A stretch of 64,000 nucleotides of DNA from Amycolatopsis thermalba. Its GTDB lineage: Bacteria > Actinomycetota > Actinomycetes > Mycobacteriales > Pseudonocardiaceae. The stretch's first letter is position 1, and every line of letters begins with the position of its first letter. Shown here piece after piece: positions 40,409 to 48,633 of the stretch. The position numbers and the translations under genes are program-made. The notes under the pieces are model-generated. The model was not told where the DNA came from and did not search any database. It saw nothing but the letters and a program-made list of their open reading frames with translations. The stretch lies in assembly GCF_003385215.1 (NCBI RefSeq), contig NZ_PQHW01000026.1:1-64000 (forward strand), written 5' to 3'.

Positions 40409-40699
40409 ATGCCGCAGGCGCTGTCGGACACCGAAATCGCCCGTGCCCTGGGCGGGCTCGCGAACTGGCGCGGCAACGCCGGCCGCCTGTCGCGCACCGT
40501 GCGGCTGCCGGAGCAGGCGCACGGCACGCTGATCGGCCGCGTGCAGCGGGACGCCGCGGAGCTGGCCGACCACGCCCAGTTCGAGCGCCGCCGCGGCGAG
40601 CTGACTTTCACGGTCACCACGGGTTTCCCCGGACGGGTGACCGAGCCGGACCTGTGGCTGGCACGCCGCATCGAAGCGCTGCTGACCGAACTGACCTGA
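40409..40699 (+). CDS. pterin-4a-carbinolamine dehydratase-like protein, degenerate active site
   Basis: A 96-residue protein of the PCD/DCoH fold (LSDTEIARALGGLANWRGNA at the start; LDLELA-like PDLWLARRIEALL at the end). True dehydratases carry an HHP motif plus a later TH; here the segment reads ADHAQFERRRGELTFTVTTG, so only one of three histidines remains. Dehydratase activity is therefore doubtful. The ATG follows GGAAGGAG. Repeat array B begins at the base after its stop codon. Confidence 0.75.
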   Translation: MPQALSDTEIARALGGLANWRGNAGRLSRTVRLPEQAHGTLIGRVQRDAAELADHAQFERRRGELTFTVTTGFPGRVTEPDLWLARRIEALLTELT

Positions 40700-40783
40700 C
40701 GCGCGAGTCCCACGCTCCCGCGCGCGAGTCCCACGTTCGCGCGCGCGAGTCCCGCATTCCCGCGCGCGAGATCCACGTTCGTG
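40700..40783 (-). repeat. array B: four 21-bp repeats, reverse orientation
   Basis: Four exact 21-base units start at 40700, 40721, 40742 and 40763, each opening CGCGCGAG(T/A)(C/T)CC. On the minus strand they read GGACTCGCGCG, the same family as array A. The array starts directly after a stop codon. Confidence 0.9.
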
Positions 40784-40821
40784 GCCGGGGCCCTGAGCGC
40801 GGCGGCCCGGGCGGGGCCACC

Positions 40822-40905
40822 GAATGCGGAACTCGCGGGCTTGAGTGTGGGACTCGCGGGCCTGAGTGTGGGACTCGCGGGCTTGAGTGTGGGACTCGCG
40901 GGCGT
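40822..40905 (+). repeat. array C: four 21-bp repeats, forward orientation
   Basis: Four exact 21-base units start at 40822, 40843, 40864 and 40885; three contain GAGTGTGGGACTCGCGGG. It is inverted relative to array B across a 38-base spacer, and its last base is the first base of the convergent SDR stop codon. B and C can pair through CGCGAGTCCCAC/GTGGGACTCGCG. Confidence 0.9.
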
Positions 40906-41732
40906 CAGATCTTGCGCCAGCTGTTGTCGCCGAGGCCGGAGGCGCCCTGCGGGCCCATCAGCAGCATCCCGCCGTCCACCACGTACGACGAGCCGGTCAC
41001 GTAGCCGGCCGCGGGGGTGGTCAGGAACGCCACCACGGCGGCGACCTCCTCCGCGTGCCCGGTCCGCCCCAGCGGCACCCCGGGGCGCTCCTGGTCGTGC
41101 GGGTTCACGTCGGTCTGGCCGGTCATCGGCGTGGAGATCTCGCCCGGCGCCACCGAGTTCACCGTGATCCCGTGCTCGGCCAGCTCCAGCGCCAGCACCT
41201 TGGTCAGCATGCCCATCCCGGCCTTCGCCGCGCAGTAGGGCGCCGCGCCGACCTTCGGGGCGTGCTCGTGCACGCTGGTGATGTTGACGATCCGCCCGCC
41301 GGTGCCGGCGTCGATCATCCGCCGCGCCGCGCGCTGCGCGCACAGGAACGCGCCGTCCAGGTCGACGCTGAGCACGTGCCGCCAGGTGTCGAAGTCCATG
41401 TCCATGACCCGCTGACCGGTGCCCGTGCCGGCGCAGTTGACCAGCACGTCGACACCGCCGAGCGCGTCGGCCAGCTCGTCGATCGCGGCGGCCGCGGTGG
41501 GCAGGTCGGCCAGGTCGAGCCGCCGCACCTCGGCGTGGGCCCCGGCTTCGCGCACCTGCTCGGCGGTCGCGTTGGCGCCGTCCTCGTCACGGTGCCAGGT
41601 GATGCCGACGTCCACGCCGCCACCACCGAGCGCGACGGCGATCGCGCGCCCGATGCCGGAGTCGGACCCGGTCACGATCGCGGTCCGCGGCCGTCCGGCC
41701 TGCTCTGCGGGAAGGGGAGCTGTGTGCGTCAT
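40905..41732 (-). CDS. SDR-family NAD(P)-dependent oxidoreductase
   Basis: A 275-residue classical short-chain dehydrogenase. It has the cofactor motif TGSDSGIGRAIA (about residue 21), NCAGTGTG (about 98), catalytic Ser in NITSVHEHAP and the YCAAKAGM Tyr-Lys pair (about 166-170). Substrate unknown. It lies 29 bases downstream of the HtrA-like protease gene in the same direction. Confidence 0.9.
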   Translation of the reverse strand: MTHTAPLPAEQAGRPRTAIVTGSDSGIGRAIAVALGGGGVDVGITWHRDEDGANATAEQVREAGAHAEVRRLDLADLPTAAAAIDELADALGGVDVLVNCAGTGTGQRVMDMDFDTWRHVLSVDLDGAFLCAQRAARRMIDAGTGGRIVNITSVHEHAPKVGAAPYCAAKAGMGMLTKVLALELAEHGITVNSVAPGEISTPMTGQTDVNPHDQERPGVPLGRTGHAEEVAAVVAFLTTPAAGYVTGSSYVVDGGMLLMGPQGASGLGDNSWRKI

Positions 41733-41761
41733 ACCCGACCAGCTACCCGCCGCCCCGGTGC

Positions 41762-42922
41762 TTAACCCACCGGCCCCTCGACCAGCGCGGCGGTCGCGCC
41801 GTGCTGCTGCCCGGCCTGGTCCAGCCAGGTGACCGTGACGTGGTCGCCCGGGTGCAGCGTGTCCATCACCGCGGTCAGCTCGGTCGCCGAGCCCACCGCG
41901 CGGCCGTCCAGGCCGGTGATGACGTCCCCGGCCCGCAGGCCCACGTTGTCCGCCGGGCCGCCGGAGACCACCTGCCGCACCAGCGCGCCCGAGCCGCCCG
42001 CGTCGCTCACCGACACCCCGAGGAACGCCGACGGTCCGATGTGGATGGTGTCGGAACCCTGCCCGGCCGCGATCTGCCGGGCCAGCGTCAGCGCGTCGTC
42101 GATCGGGATGGCGAACCCGCTCACCCCGGCGGTGCGCCCGCTCTGCCCGAACTGGTAACCGGTCGAGGCCGCCGTGTTCATCCCGATCACCTTGCCGTCG
42201 GCGTCGGCCAGCGCGCCGCCGGAATCGCCCGACTGGATGTTCGCGTCCACCTGGATGAGGCCGGTCAGCTGCTCGCTGCTGCCCGTCGACTCGTCCGTCG
42301 CGGTGATCGACTGGTTCAGCGCGGTCACCTTCCCGGGTGAGACGCTCGGTTCGCCGCCGTCGCCGCCCGCGTTGCCGAGCCCGACCACCGGATCACCCAC
42401 GGACACCGCCGAGGAGTCGCCCGTGGTGACGGTGCCCAGCCCGGAGGCGTTCCGCAGGCGCAGCAGCGCCACGTCCCGTGACCGGCTGTACCCCATGACC
42501 TCGGCGCGGTAGGTGCGTCCGGTGTCCACGTCGGTCACCTTGATGCTGGTGGCGCCCGCGACCACGTGGTTGTTCGTCAGGACCTGGCCGTCCCCGGTGA
42601 GCACCATCCCGGTGCCTGCCGCCTGCTGCCCGGAGTAGCCCAGCGTGGCGTAGACGTCGACCAGCCCGGGCTCGACCTTCTCCGCGACCCCGGCCACGTC
42701 CAGGGTGGAGCTGCTGGTCTGCTCCCCGCGCAGGCCGCGCTCCAGCGGCGACGAGGTGCTGCCCGGCGACAGGGACCCGCGGCCCAGGTCCCACGCCACG
42801 AAACCCAGCGCGAGCAGCACCACCAGGCCCAGCACGCTCAGCAGCGTGCCCAGCCCCCGCTTCCGGCGCGGCGGTGGTGGCGGCGGCGCCCAGGGGTCGT
42901 AGTGCGGTGGGTAGTAGGTCAT
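41762..42922 (-). CDS. membrane-anchored HtrA-like S1C serine protease with PDZ domain
   Basis: A 386-residue protein. A Pro-rich cytoplasmic start (PPHYDPWAPPPPPPRRKR) is followed by one membrane helix (about 24-44), then a trypsin-like domain with the triad His (VLTNNHVVAG), Asp (SRSRDVALLRL) and Ser (IQSGDSGGALAD), then a C-terminal PDZ domain (ADNVGLRAGDVITGLDGRAV). It degrades or senses misfolded proteins outside the membrane. The ATG at 42922 follows AGGAGGGG; the frame is open further upstream without support. Confidence 0.93.
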   Translation of the reverse strand: MTYYPPHYDPWAPPPPPPRRKRGLGTLLSVLGLVVLLALGFVAWDLGRGSLSPGSTSSPLERGLRGEQTSSSTLDVAGVAEKVEPGLVDVYATLGYSGQQAAGTGMVLTGDGQVLTNNHVVAGATSIKVTDVDTGRTYRAEVMGYSRSRDVALLRLRNASGLGTVTTGDSSAVSVGDPVVGLGNAGGDGGEPSVSPGKVTALNQSITATDESTGSSEQLTGLIQVDANIQSGDSGGALADADGKVIGMNTAASTGYQFGQSGRTAGVSGFAIPIDDALTLARQIAAGQGSDTIHIGPSAFLGVSVSDAGGSGALVRQVVSGGPADNVGLRAGDVITGLDGRAVGSATELTAVMDTLHPGDHVTVTWLDQAGQQHGATAALVEGPVG

Positions 42923-43043
42923 GACTGCCCCTCCTCCGCCGTCCAGTGAACCCCTCATCCCTGAGATTCGCCTGCGGCCGGACCGTGAAACACCTGAGAG
43001 GCCCTCCCGTTTGCCCAGTTGACCTTGGGGTACACCGGGCCCG

Positions 43044-43475
43044 ATGCGGAGGACGGTCTTCGCGGGCCTCGCGCTCGCGGTCACGCTCACCGCCTGTTCC
43101 GGCTCAGCAGCGAGCTACGCGGACAGCGCGGTGGTCCGCGCGCAGGAGGGCCTCTCCGCCGTCGGCACCCTGCACCAGATCATCGTGGCCCACACCGAAG
43201 GCCGCCTGTTCCCCACGTTCGCCACCGCCGCCGTGGACGACACGCTCGCCACCGCCACCAAGGCGCTCGACGAGCTCGACAGCCAGCCGCCCACCAGCCC
43301 CGAGACCCAGCGGCTCTACGACGAGCTGCACCCGCGCCTGCAGGACGCCGCCGCCCGCGCCACCGAGGCCCAGGAAGCGCTGGAGGCGGGCGACACCGGA
43401 CGGATCGCCGACGCCGACGCCGAGCTGGTGCGCGTCAGCGACGAGCTGACCGCGTTCGTGGAGAGCCACGGATGA
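43044..43475 (+). CDS. small lipoprotein upstream of NRAMP-like transporter
   Basis: A 143-residue probable lipoprotein: signal peptide with lipobox LTAC (Cys18) and a helical mature domain (SYADSAVVRAQEGLSAVGTL, then ATEAQEALEAGDTGRIADA). I recognise no family. Its stop overlaps the transporter ATG as ATGA, so it is likely a partner of the transporter on the outer face of the membrane (inference). Confidence 0.75.
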   Translation: MRRTVFAGLALAVTLTACSGSAASYADSAVVRAQEGLSAVGTLHQIIVAHTEGRLFPTFATAAVDDTLATATKALDELDSQPPTSPETQRLYDELHPRLQDAAARATEAQEALEAGDTGRIADADAELVRVSDELTAFVESHG

Positions 43476-44704
43476 AGAAGGTCATCGCCGTCACCCTGGG
43501 CGTCCTCACCGCCATCGGCGGGTTCGTCGACATCGGCGACCTGGTCGCCAACGCCCAGTCCGGCGCCCGCTTCGGCATGCGGCAGGCGTGGATCGTGGTC
43601 GTCGGCGTCCTCGGCATCTGCGTGTTCGCCGAGATGGCCGGCCGGGTCGCCGCGGTCAGCGGCCGCGCGGTGTTCGACCTGGTCCGCGAGCGCCTCGGCC
43701 CGCGCGCCGCGATGACCAACCTCGCCGGGTCCTACCTGGTCACGCTGCTGACCCTGACCGCGGAGATCGGCGGCATCGCGCTCACCATCCAGCTCGCCAG
43801 CGGCCTGCCGCACGTGCTGTGGGTGCCGCTGGCCGCGTTCGCCGTGTGGATCGTGCTGTGGCGCGTGAAGTTCTCGGTGATGGAACAGGTCTTCGGTGTG
43901 CTCGGGCTGGCGCTGGTGGTGTTCGTGGTCGCGTTGATCGCGCTCGACCCGCCGTGGGGCACCTTCGCCCAGCAGCTCACCCACGCCGGCCCGCCGCAGG
44001 GGGAGAACTGGGGCACCTGGGGCTATCTCGCGGTGTCGCTGTTCGCCTCGGCGCTCACCCCCTACGAGGTGTTCTTCTTCTCCTCCGGTGGCGTGGAGGA
44101 GAAGTGGACGACGAAGGACCTGTCCACCGAGCGCAGCAACACCTTCGTCGGCTTCCCGCTCGGCGGGCTGCTCGGCCTGGCGATCATGGGTTGCGCCGCG
44201 ACGGTGTTCTTCCCCGCCGGCGTCCAGGTCGACCAGCTCAGCCAGACCGCGCTGCCGGTCGCGCTGGCGCTGGGCAAGCTGGGCCTGGTCGTGGTGATGA
44301 TCGGGTTCTTCGCGGCCACCTTCGGCGCAGCGCTGGAGACCGGGCTGTCCACCGGGTACTCGATCGCGCAGTACTTCGGCTGGCAGTGGGGCAAGCTGGT
44401 GAAACCGCGTGAGGCGGCCCGCTTCCACACCGTGATGCTGATCAGCGTCCTGCTGGGCACCGCCGCGCTGCTGACCACGATCGACCCGGTGCAGATCACC
44501 GAGCTGTCGCTGCTGTTCAGCGCGGTGGTGCTGCCGCTGACCTACCTGCCGATCCTGGTCGTCGCCAACGACCGGGACTACCTCGGCGACCACGCCAACG
44601 GGCGGGTGCAGAACTTCCTCGGCGTGACCTTCCTGATCATCATCGTGATCGCCGCGGCCGCCGCGATCCCGCTCATGATCATCACCGGGATGGGGCAGTC
44701 GTGA
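43472..44704 (+). CDS. NRAMP-like divalent metal transporter with altered metal site
   Basis: A 410-residue, 11-helix protein of the NRAMP fold. Helix 1 reads GGFVDIGDLVANAQSGARFG: the canonical metal-binding DPGN is DIGD (residues 20-23). In helix 6 the usual A-x-x-M is replaced by ASALTPYEVFFF, without the metal-selecting methionine. Changed sites are seen in NRAMP relatives that move Mg2+ or other ions, so Mn/Fe transport should not be assumed. It is coupled to a lipoprotein gene and two PRC-barrel genes. Confidence 0.85.
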   Translation: MKKVIAVTLGVLTAIGGFVDIGDLVANAQSGARFGMRQAWIVVVGVLGICVFAEMAGRVAAVSGRAVFDLVRERLGPRAAMTNLAGSYLVTLLTLTAEIGGIALTIQLASGLPHVLWVPLAAFAVWIVLWRVKFSVMEQVFGVLGLALVVFVVALIALDPPWGTFAQQLTHAGPPQGENWGTWGYLAVSLFASALTPYEVFFFSSGGVEEKWTTKDLSTERSNTFVGFPLGGLLGLAIMGCAATVFFPAGVQVDQLSQTALPVALALGKLGLVVVMIGFFAATFGAALETGLSTGYSIAQYFGWQWGKLVKPREAARFHTVMLISVLLGTAALLTTIDPVQITELSLLFSAVVLPLTYLPILVVANDRDYLGDHANGRVQNFLGVTFLIIIVIAAAAAIPLMIITGMGQS

Positions 44705-45093
44705 TCCTCGGACGGCCGGACCCGCTGCGCGTCGAGTTCCACCTGCTGGACCGCCAGATCGTCGACGTCGACGGCCACCCCGTCGGCAAGGTCGACGACG
44801 TCGAGCTGGCCCGCAACCCCGACGGCACCTACCGGATCACCGCGCTGCTGGTCGGGCAGCACGTGCTGGGGGAGCGGATCGGCGGCCTCCTCGGGAAGGT
44901 GCTGTGCACGCTGGCCGCCCGGCTCGGGGGCGGGCGGGCCGAGCCGCTGCGGATCACCTACGACCACGTCAAACAGGTCAGCAGCGACGTGACCCTGTCG
45001 CTGCGGGCCGAGGTGCTGGAGGTGCCGCCGCTGGAGAAGTGGTTGCGGGACAAGCTGATCGCGCGGATCCCGGGGGCCGGTCATGGCGGATGA
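44701..45093 (+). CDS. PRC-barrel-like protein 1
   Basis: A 130-residue soluble protein with a PRC-barrel-like start (LLDRQIVDVDGHPVGKVDDV, residues 16-35) and a second half that ends in a helix (LEKWLRDKLIARIPG). The GTG overlaps the transporter stop (GTGA). PRC-barrel domains often regulate membrane transporters such as MgtE or bind RNA; a regulatory role for the NRAMP-like protein is inferred from the operon. Confidence 0.75.
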   Translation: MILGRPDPLRVEFHLLDRQIVDVDGHPVGKVDDVELARNPDGTYRITALLVGQHVLGERIGGLLGKVLCTLAARLGGGRAEPLRITYDHVKQVSSDVTLSLRAEVLEVPPLEKWLRDKLIARIPGAGHGG

Positions 45094-45361
45094 GGTGGTG
45101 CGGGCGAGTCAGCTGCTGGGGCGGCGGGTCTACGACGTCCGGGGCCGTCCGCTGGGGAAGGTGACCGACCTGATCACCCGGCTCGACCCGCTCGGCCGGG
45201 AGCGGACGGTGGCGGTGCTGGTGACCCCCCGGCGGCGGGGCCGGTTGCTCGGGTACGAGCGGACCAGCCAGCGCGGCCCGGTGCTGCTGGCGGGGCTGGC
45301 GAAGGTCCTGCACCGGGGAACGCGGGAGATCCCGTGGTCGCAGGTCCGCTGGACCCGCTGA
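45083..45361 (+). CDS. PRC-barrel domain protein 2
   Basis: A 92-residue protein: VVRASQLLGRRVYDVRGRPL and GKVTDLITRLD form a clear PRC-barrel, followed by a basic stretch (TPRRRGRLLGYERTSQRG). It overlaps the preceding gene by 11 bases and ends the four-gene lipoprotein/NRAMP/PRC/PRC operon. Together the two PRC proteins may be a split version of a single regulatory subunit. Confidence 0.78.
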   Translation: MADEVVRASQLLGRRVYDVRGRPLGKVTDLITRLDPLGRERTVAVLVTPRRRGRLLGYERTSQRGPVLLAGLAKVLHRGTREIPWSQVRWTR

Positions 45362-45456
45362 CGAACGGGACGAAAGCGACGCAACCTCCGGCCCGCCGGC
45401 GCGTCTGGAGAGGACCAGCGCTGGGATTCCCTCTCTCTCCCGGCAGGAGGTCACCG

Positions 45457-45945
45457 ATGACCCTCACCCCACGGCGCCTGCTCGCAGCCTGCGCCGCCAC
45501 TCTGTTCGCGATTTCGGGCGCCGTCGTCGCCGCGGCGCCGGCCGGCGCCCAACCGGGTGTCGCCACCATGACGAGCATCCGCACCGGCCTCAACACCGGT
45601 TTCGACCGGATCGTGCTGGACATGACCGGCCCGCCGCCCCAGGTCACCCACCGGTGGACCGACGAGCTGCGTGCCGACGGTTCCGGGGAGATCGTGTGGC
45701 TCACCGGCGAGCACTTCCTCGCCGTCACCACCACCCCGGCCCGCGCGCACGACGACAACGGCAACCGCACCTACCCCGGGCCGGACAAGTTCCGCACCCG
45801 CAACCTCCGCAACGTCATGGCCGTGGCCGTGACCGGGGACTACGAGGGGTACGTGTCGATCGGCCTGGGCACCCGGAACCAGTCCTGGGTGCGGGTGTTC
45901 ACGCTGACCGCACCGACCCGCGTCGTCATCGACGTCGGTCACTGA
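45457..45945 (+). CDS. secreted AMIN-like domain protein
   Basis: A 162-residue exported protein. The signal peptide (about residues 1-32) ends PAGAQ, and the mature part is a single AMIN-like beta domain: TGLNTGFDRIVLDMTGPPPQ near the start and TLTAPTRVVIDVGH at the end. AMIN domains bind cell wall material. The ATG follows GCAGGAGG. Not in an operon: an independent gene 95 bases behind the PRC operon. Confidence 0.85.
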   Translation: MTLTPRRLLAACAATLFAISGAVVAAAPAGAQPGVATMTSIRTGLNTGFDRIVLDMTGPPPQVTHRWTDELRADGSGEIVWLTGEHFLAVTTTPARAHDDNGNRTYPGPDKFRTRNLRNVMAVAVTGDYEGYVSIGLGTRNQSWVRVFTLTAPTRVVIDVGH

Positions 45946-45983
45946 GAACCGGGCCGGGCGGCCGCACCGCGCGCCGCCCGGGC

Positions 45984-47213
45984 TCACACCGAAGCCAGGT
46001 ACTCCTCGGTCTTGGCCGGGTCCAGCAGCCAGTGCTGGAAGTCGGCCGGGTTGTTGAAGCCGTTCACGAACCGCTTCGCCACCGCCGGGTTCGTCTGCGC
46101 CGCGCCGAGGATCTGCTGCACGTGCGGCGGTGGCGGCTGCAGCATCGCGTTGGTGAACGTGGTGACCCACTGGGCGTGCTCCCAGTACCGGTCGAACGCC
46201 CGCTGCATCCAGTCCCGGTCGAACGGCCGGTCCTCGTTCTCCAGGATGCTGCCCAGGTACGACTCGGCGCACTTGGCCGCGTTGTTCGCGCCCTGACCGG
46301 TGATCGGGTCGTTGGCCACCACCACGTCGGCCATGCCGAGCACGAACGCGCCGGAGGGCAGCTCGCCCACCGGGTGCCGCACCACCGGCGCGTACCCGCC
46401 GACCAGCACGGCCTTGCCGTCGGTCAGCTCCGCGTCCTTGGCCCGCTCGTACTCCCACGGGATGTACTGCCGGAACAGCTCCAGGTGCCGCCGCAGCTGC
46501 TCCTGGGCAGGCGGCCGGTCGGCGAACGCGTCGAACGGCCCGCCCGGGACACCGGACACGTAGAAGATGTCGCACGGCCCGGACAGCGTGTAGCCCGGGA
46601 TGTTGATCAGCTCGCCGACGCCGGGGATGATGTTCATCCACACGTCGGTGGTGCCCGGGCGTTCCGGCCGCGACCGCTGACCGTGCACATAGGACACCGA
46701 CAGCCTCCGCTGCGGCTTGGTGTAGGGCGATCGCGACGGGTCGCGGTCGAACAGCTGCACCAGCTCGCCCTTGCCGGCCGCGACGATCACCAGATCGTAG
46801 AGGTGGGCCAGGCCGTTGAGGTCGGCCGTGGTGACGCCGTGGATGACGACGTTGCCGCCGCGCTCCTCGAACAGCTCCAGCCACGCCGACATCTTGACCC
46901 GCTGGTCGATCGACTGCGCCGGGCCGCCGTCCCACGACGCGATCCAGTTCAGCGCCCGCTGCCCGTCCGGGCCGGCCATGGAAAACCCTTGTCCCGCAAC
47001 GCGGGGCGCGACGTCGTCCCACAGGTTCAGCCCGTGCTTGCGCTCGATCGCGAGCGCGTCGGCGAACATGCACTGGGTCGAGGTGACCCAGCCGCCGCGG
47101 ATCTCGTCCGGCGTGCGCGCCGACATCACGGTGACGTCGTAGCCGTGCTCCTGCAGGCTCAGCGCGAGCTGCAGGCCCGACTGCCCAGAACCGACGATCA
47201 GGATCTTACGCAT
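45984..47213 (-). CDS. styrene/indole monooxygenase-family flavoprotein in a conservon
   Basis: A 409-residue FAD protein of the StyA family (two-component flavin epoxidases). It opens with the dinucleotide motif RKILIVGSGQSGLQLALSL, has PYTKPQRRLSVSYVHG and the late GMADVVVANDPITGQGANNA segment that contacts FAD. Its ATG overlaps the cvnD stop by eight bases, so it is the fifth gene of the conservon. No StyB-type flavin reductase is adjacent. Substrate unknown. Confidence 0.85.
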   Translation of the reverse strand: MRKILIVGSGQSGLQLALSLQEHGYDVTVMSARTPDEIRGGWVTSTQCMFADALAIERKHGLNLWDDVAPRVAGQGFSMAGPDGQRALNWIASWDGGPAQSIDQRVKMSAWLELFEERGGNVVIHGVTTADLNGLAHLYDLVIVAAGKGELVQLFDRDPSRSPYTKPQRRLSVSYVHGQRSRPERPGTTDVWMNIIPGVGELINIPGYTLSGPCDIFYVSGVPGGPFDAFADRPPAQEQLRRHLELFRQYIPWEYERAKDAELTDGKAVLVGGYAPVVRHPVGELPSGAFVLGMADVVVANDPITGQGANNAAKCAESYLGSILENEDRPFDRDWMQRAFDRYWEHAQWVTTFTNAMLQPPPPHVQQILGAAQTNPAVAKRFVNGFNNPADFQHWLLDPAKTEEYLASV

Positions 47214-47820
47214 GGGCGCGGATCCGGCCCCCCTCCGAGACTTCGGCCAGTGACAGCGTGTAGGACACCAGTTCCTGCAGGGTTTCCAGCACCGACGCCT
47301 TGTCCCGCGCGTCGCAGGTGACCAGCGGGACGTCCGGGCTCAGCGCCAGCGCTTCCCGGACCTCGCCCACGTCGTGCGCGAGCTGCCCGTCGAACCGGTT
47401 GATGGCGACGATGAACGGCAGGTCCGAGTCGTTCTCGAAGTAGTTGATCGCGGCGAACGACTGGTCCAGCCGCCGGGTGTCGACCAGCACGATGGCGCCG
47501 AGCGCGCCACGCGAGAGGTCGTCCCACAGGAACCAGAACCGGGCCTGTCCCGGCGTGCCGAACAGGTACAGCATCAGGTCGTCGTACAGCGAGATCCGGC
47601 CGAAGTCCATCGCGACCGTGGTGGTGGTCTTGCCGCCGTCCGGCGGCAGGTCGTCCACGCCCTCGCTCGCCTCGGTCATCCACGCCTCGGTGTTCAGCGG
47701 GGGCACCTCGGACACGGACCCGACCAGCGTCGTCTTGCCCACGCCGAACCCGCCCGCGACGACGATCTTCGCCGAGATCGTCAGCGCGCCCGGATCAGAC
47801 GGGGAGCTGCTTGAGTCCAT
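47206..47820 (-). CDS. cvnD: conservon small GTPase-like protein CvnD
   Basis: A 204-residue GTP/ATP-binding protein. Walker A is VAGGFGVGKTTLVG (about residue 20), the switch II-like motif is LFGTPGQARFWF, and the base-specificity motif reads NRFD rather than NKxD. It is the GTPase of the actinobacterial conservon module, acting with the roadblock protein like an MglA/MglB pair. Its start lies 26 bases inside the DUF742 gene. Confidence 0.92.
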   Translation of the reverse strand: MDSSSSPSDPGALTISAKIVVAGGFGVGKTTLVGSVSEVPPLNTEAWMTEASEGVDDLPPDGGKTTTTVAMDFGRISLYDDLMLYLFGTPGQARFWFLWDDLSRGALGAIVLVDTRRLDQSFAAINYFENDSDLPFIVAINRFDGQLAHDVGEVREALALSPDVPLVTCDARDKASVLETLQELVSYTLSLAEVSEGGRIRAHA

Positions 47821-48175
47821 TGAGGATCCTCTCGAGCATGTTCCGGTCGTGGGAGTAGGCGTGGGCGGTCGGGTGGATGAACACCGCCCCCTGCGCGGCC
47901 AGGTCGCTGACCAGCACCCGCACCACCCCCAGCGGGATGGTCAGCAGCGAGGACAGCTCGGCGATCGAGACCTGGGAGCGGGCTCGCTCGTAGAGGGCCC
48001 GCGACTCCGGCATGAGCTTCTCCGCCAGCGCCGGGTCGTACTGCGGCACCGAGATCAGCGTCTCGACCAGCAGCTGGTGGCGGGCCCGGGTGCGGCCGCC
48101 GGTCAGCGTGTACGGGCGGATCCGCTTGCTGCGCGGCTTGACCGCCCGCTCGTCCGGCCCGGTGTCCTGGGACAT
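47795..48175 (-). CDS. cvnC: conservon DUF742 protein CvnC
   Basis: A 126-residue DUF742 protein with the typical RIRPYTLTGGRTRARHQLLVET (cut here after its core) and LERILNGLKQLPV ending, and a winged-helix-like centre (VSIAELSSLLTIPLGVVRVL, VSDLAAQGAVFIH). Its place between CvnB and CvnD is the standard conservon order. Biochemical role is not established in the family. Confidence 0.9.
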   Translation of the reverse strand: MSQDTGPDERAVKPRSKRIRPYTLTGGRTRARHQLLVETLISVPQYDPALAEKLMPESRALYERARSQVSIAELSSLLTIPLGVVRVLVSDLAAQGAVFIHPTAHAYSHDRNMLERILNGLKQLPV

Positions 48176-48201
48176 CGCGAATCACATCCTGTCGGGAGCG
48201 C

Positions 48202-48633
48202 TCAGGCCTGGGGCCGGCGGCCGGTGAGCACGCGGCGCAGGTCCGCGCGCGTCTCGGGGGTCAGCGCGTGGCCGGCGCTGGAGACGAACTGCGTCATCTC
48301 GTACGCGACAACCTTCATGTCGCAGTCGGAGGTGGTCAGCACGGCCAGTCCGGCGTGGGCGTCGATGCCCATGAACAGGAAGTACCCGTGGGTGAGCCGG
48401 ATGATGATCTGCTCGCAGGTGCCCTTGTCGAACAGCGCCGCGCTGTTGCGCGCCAGGCTGAGCAGGCCGCTGGAGATCGCGGCGAGCTGCTCGCGCTCCT
48501 CGGTCGACATGTCGTCGGAGGCGGTGAGCGAGAAGCCGTCCGAGGACATGATCAGCGCGTGCGACACGCCGTGGACCTTGCGGACGAAGTCGTTGATCAG
48601 CCAGGTGAAGTCCTGGCCGGTGTCGGCGGTCAC
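48202..48633 (-). CDS. cvnB: conservon roadblock/LC7 protein CvnB
   Basis: A 143-residue roadblock/LC7-fold protein: FTWLINDFVRKVHGVSHALI, MSSDGFSLTASDDM, and LAVLTTSDCDMKVVAYEM. Such proteins act as GTPase-activating or scaffold partners of small GTPases. The GTG overlaps the CvnA stop by four bases and cvnC follows after 26 bases. Confidence 0.92.
   Translation of the reverse strand: MTADTGQDFTWLINDFVRKVHGVSHALIMSSDGFSLTASDDMSTEEREQLAAISSGLLSLARNSAALFDKGTCEQIIIRLTHGYFLFMGIDAHAGLAVLTTSDCDMKVVAYEMTQFVSSAGHALTPETRADLRRVLTGRRPQA

Noticed and set aside
13934-40905. CRISPR array
   Set aside because: The 21-bp units are contiguous with no unique spacers, are only four per array, and no cas genes are present.
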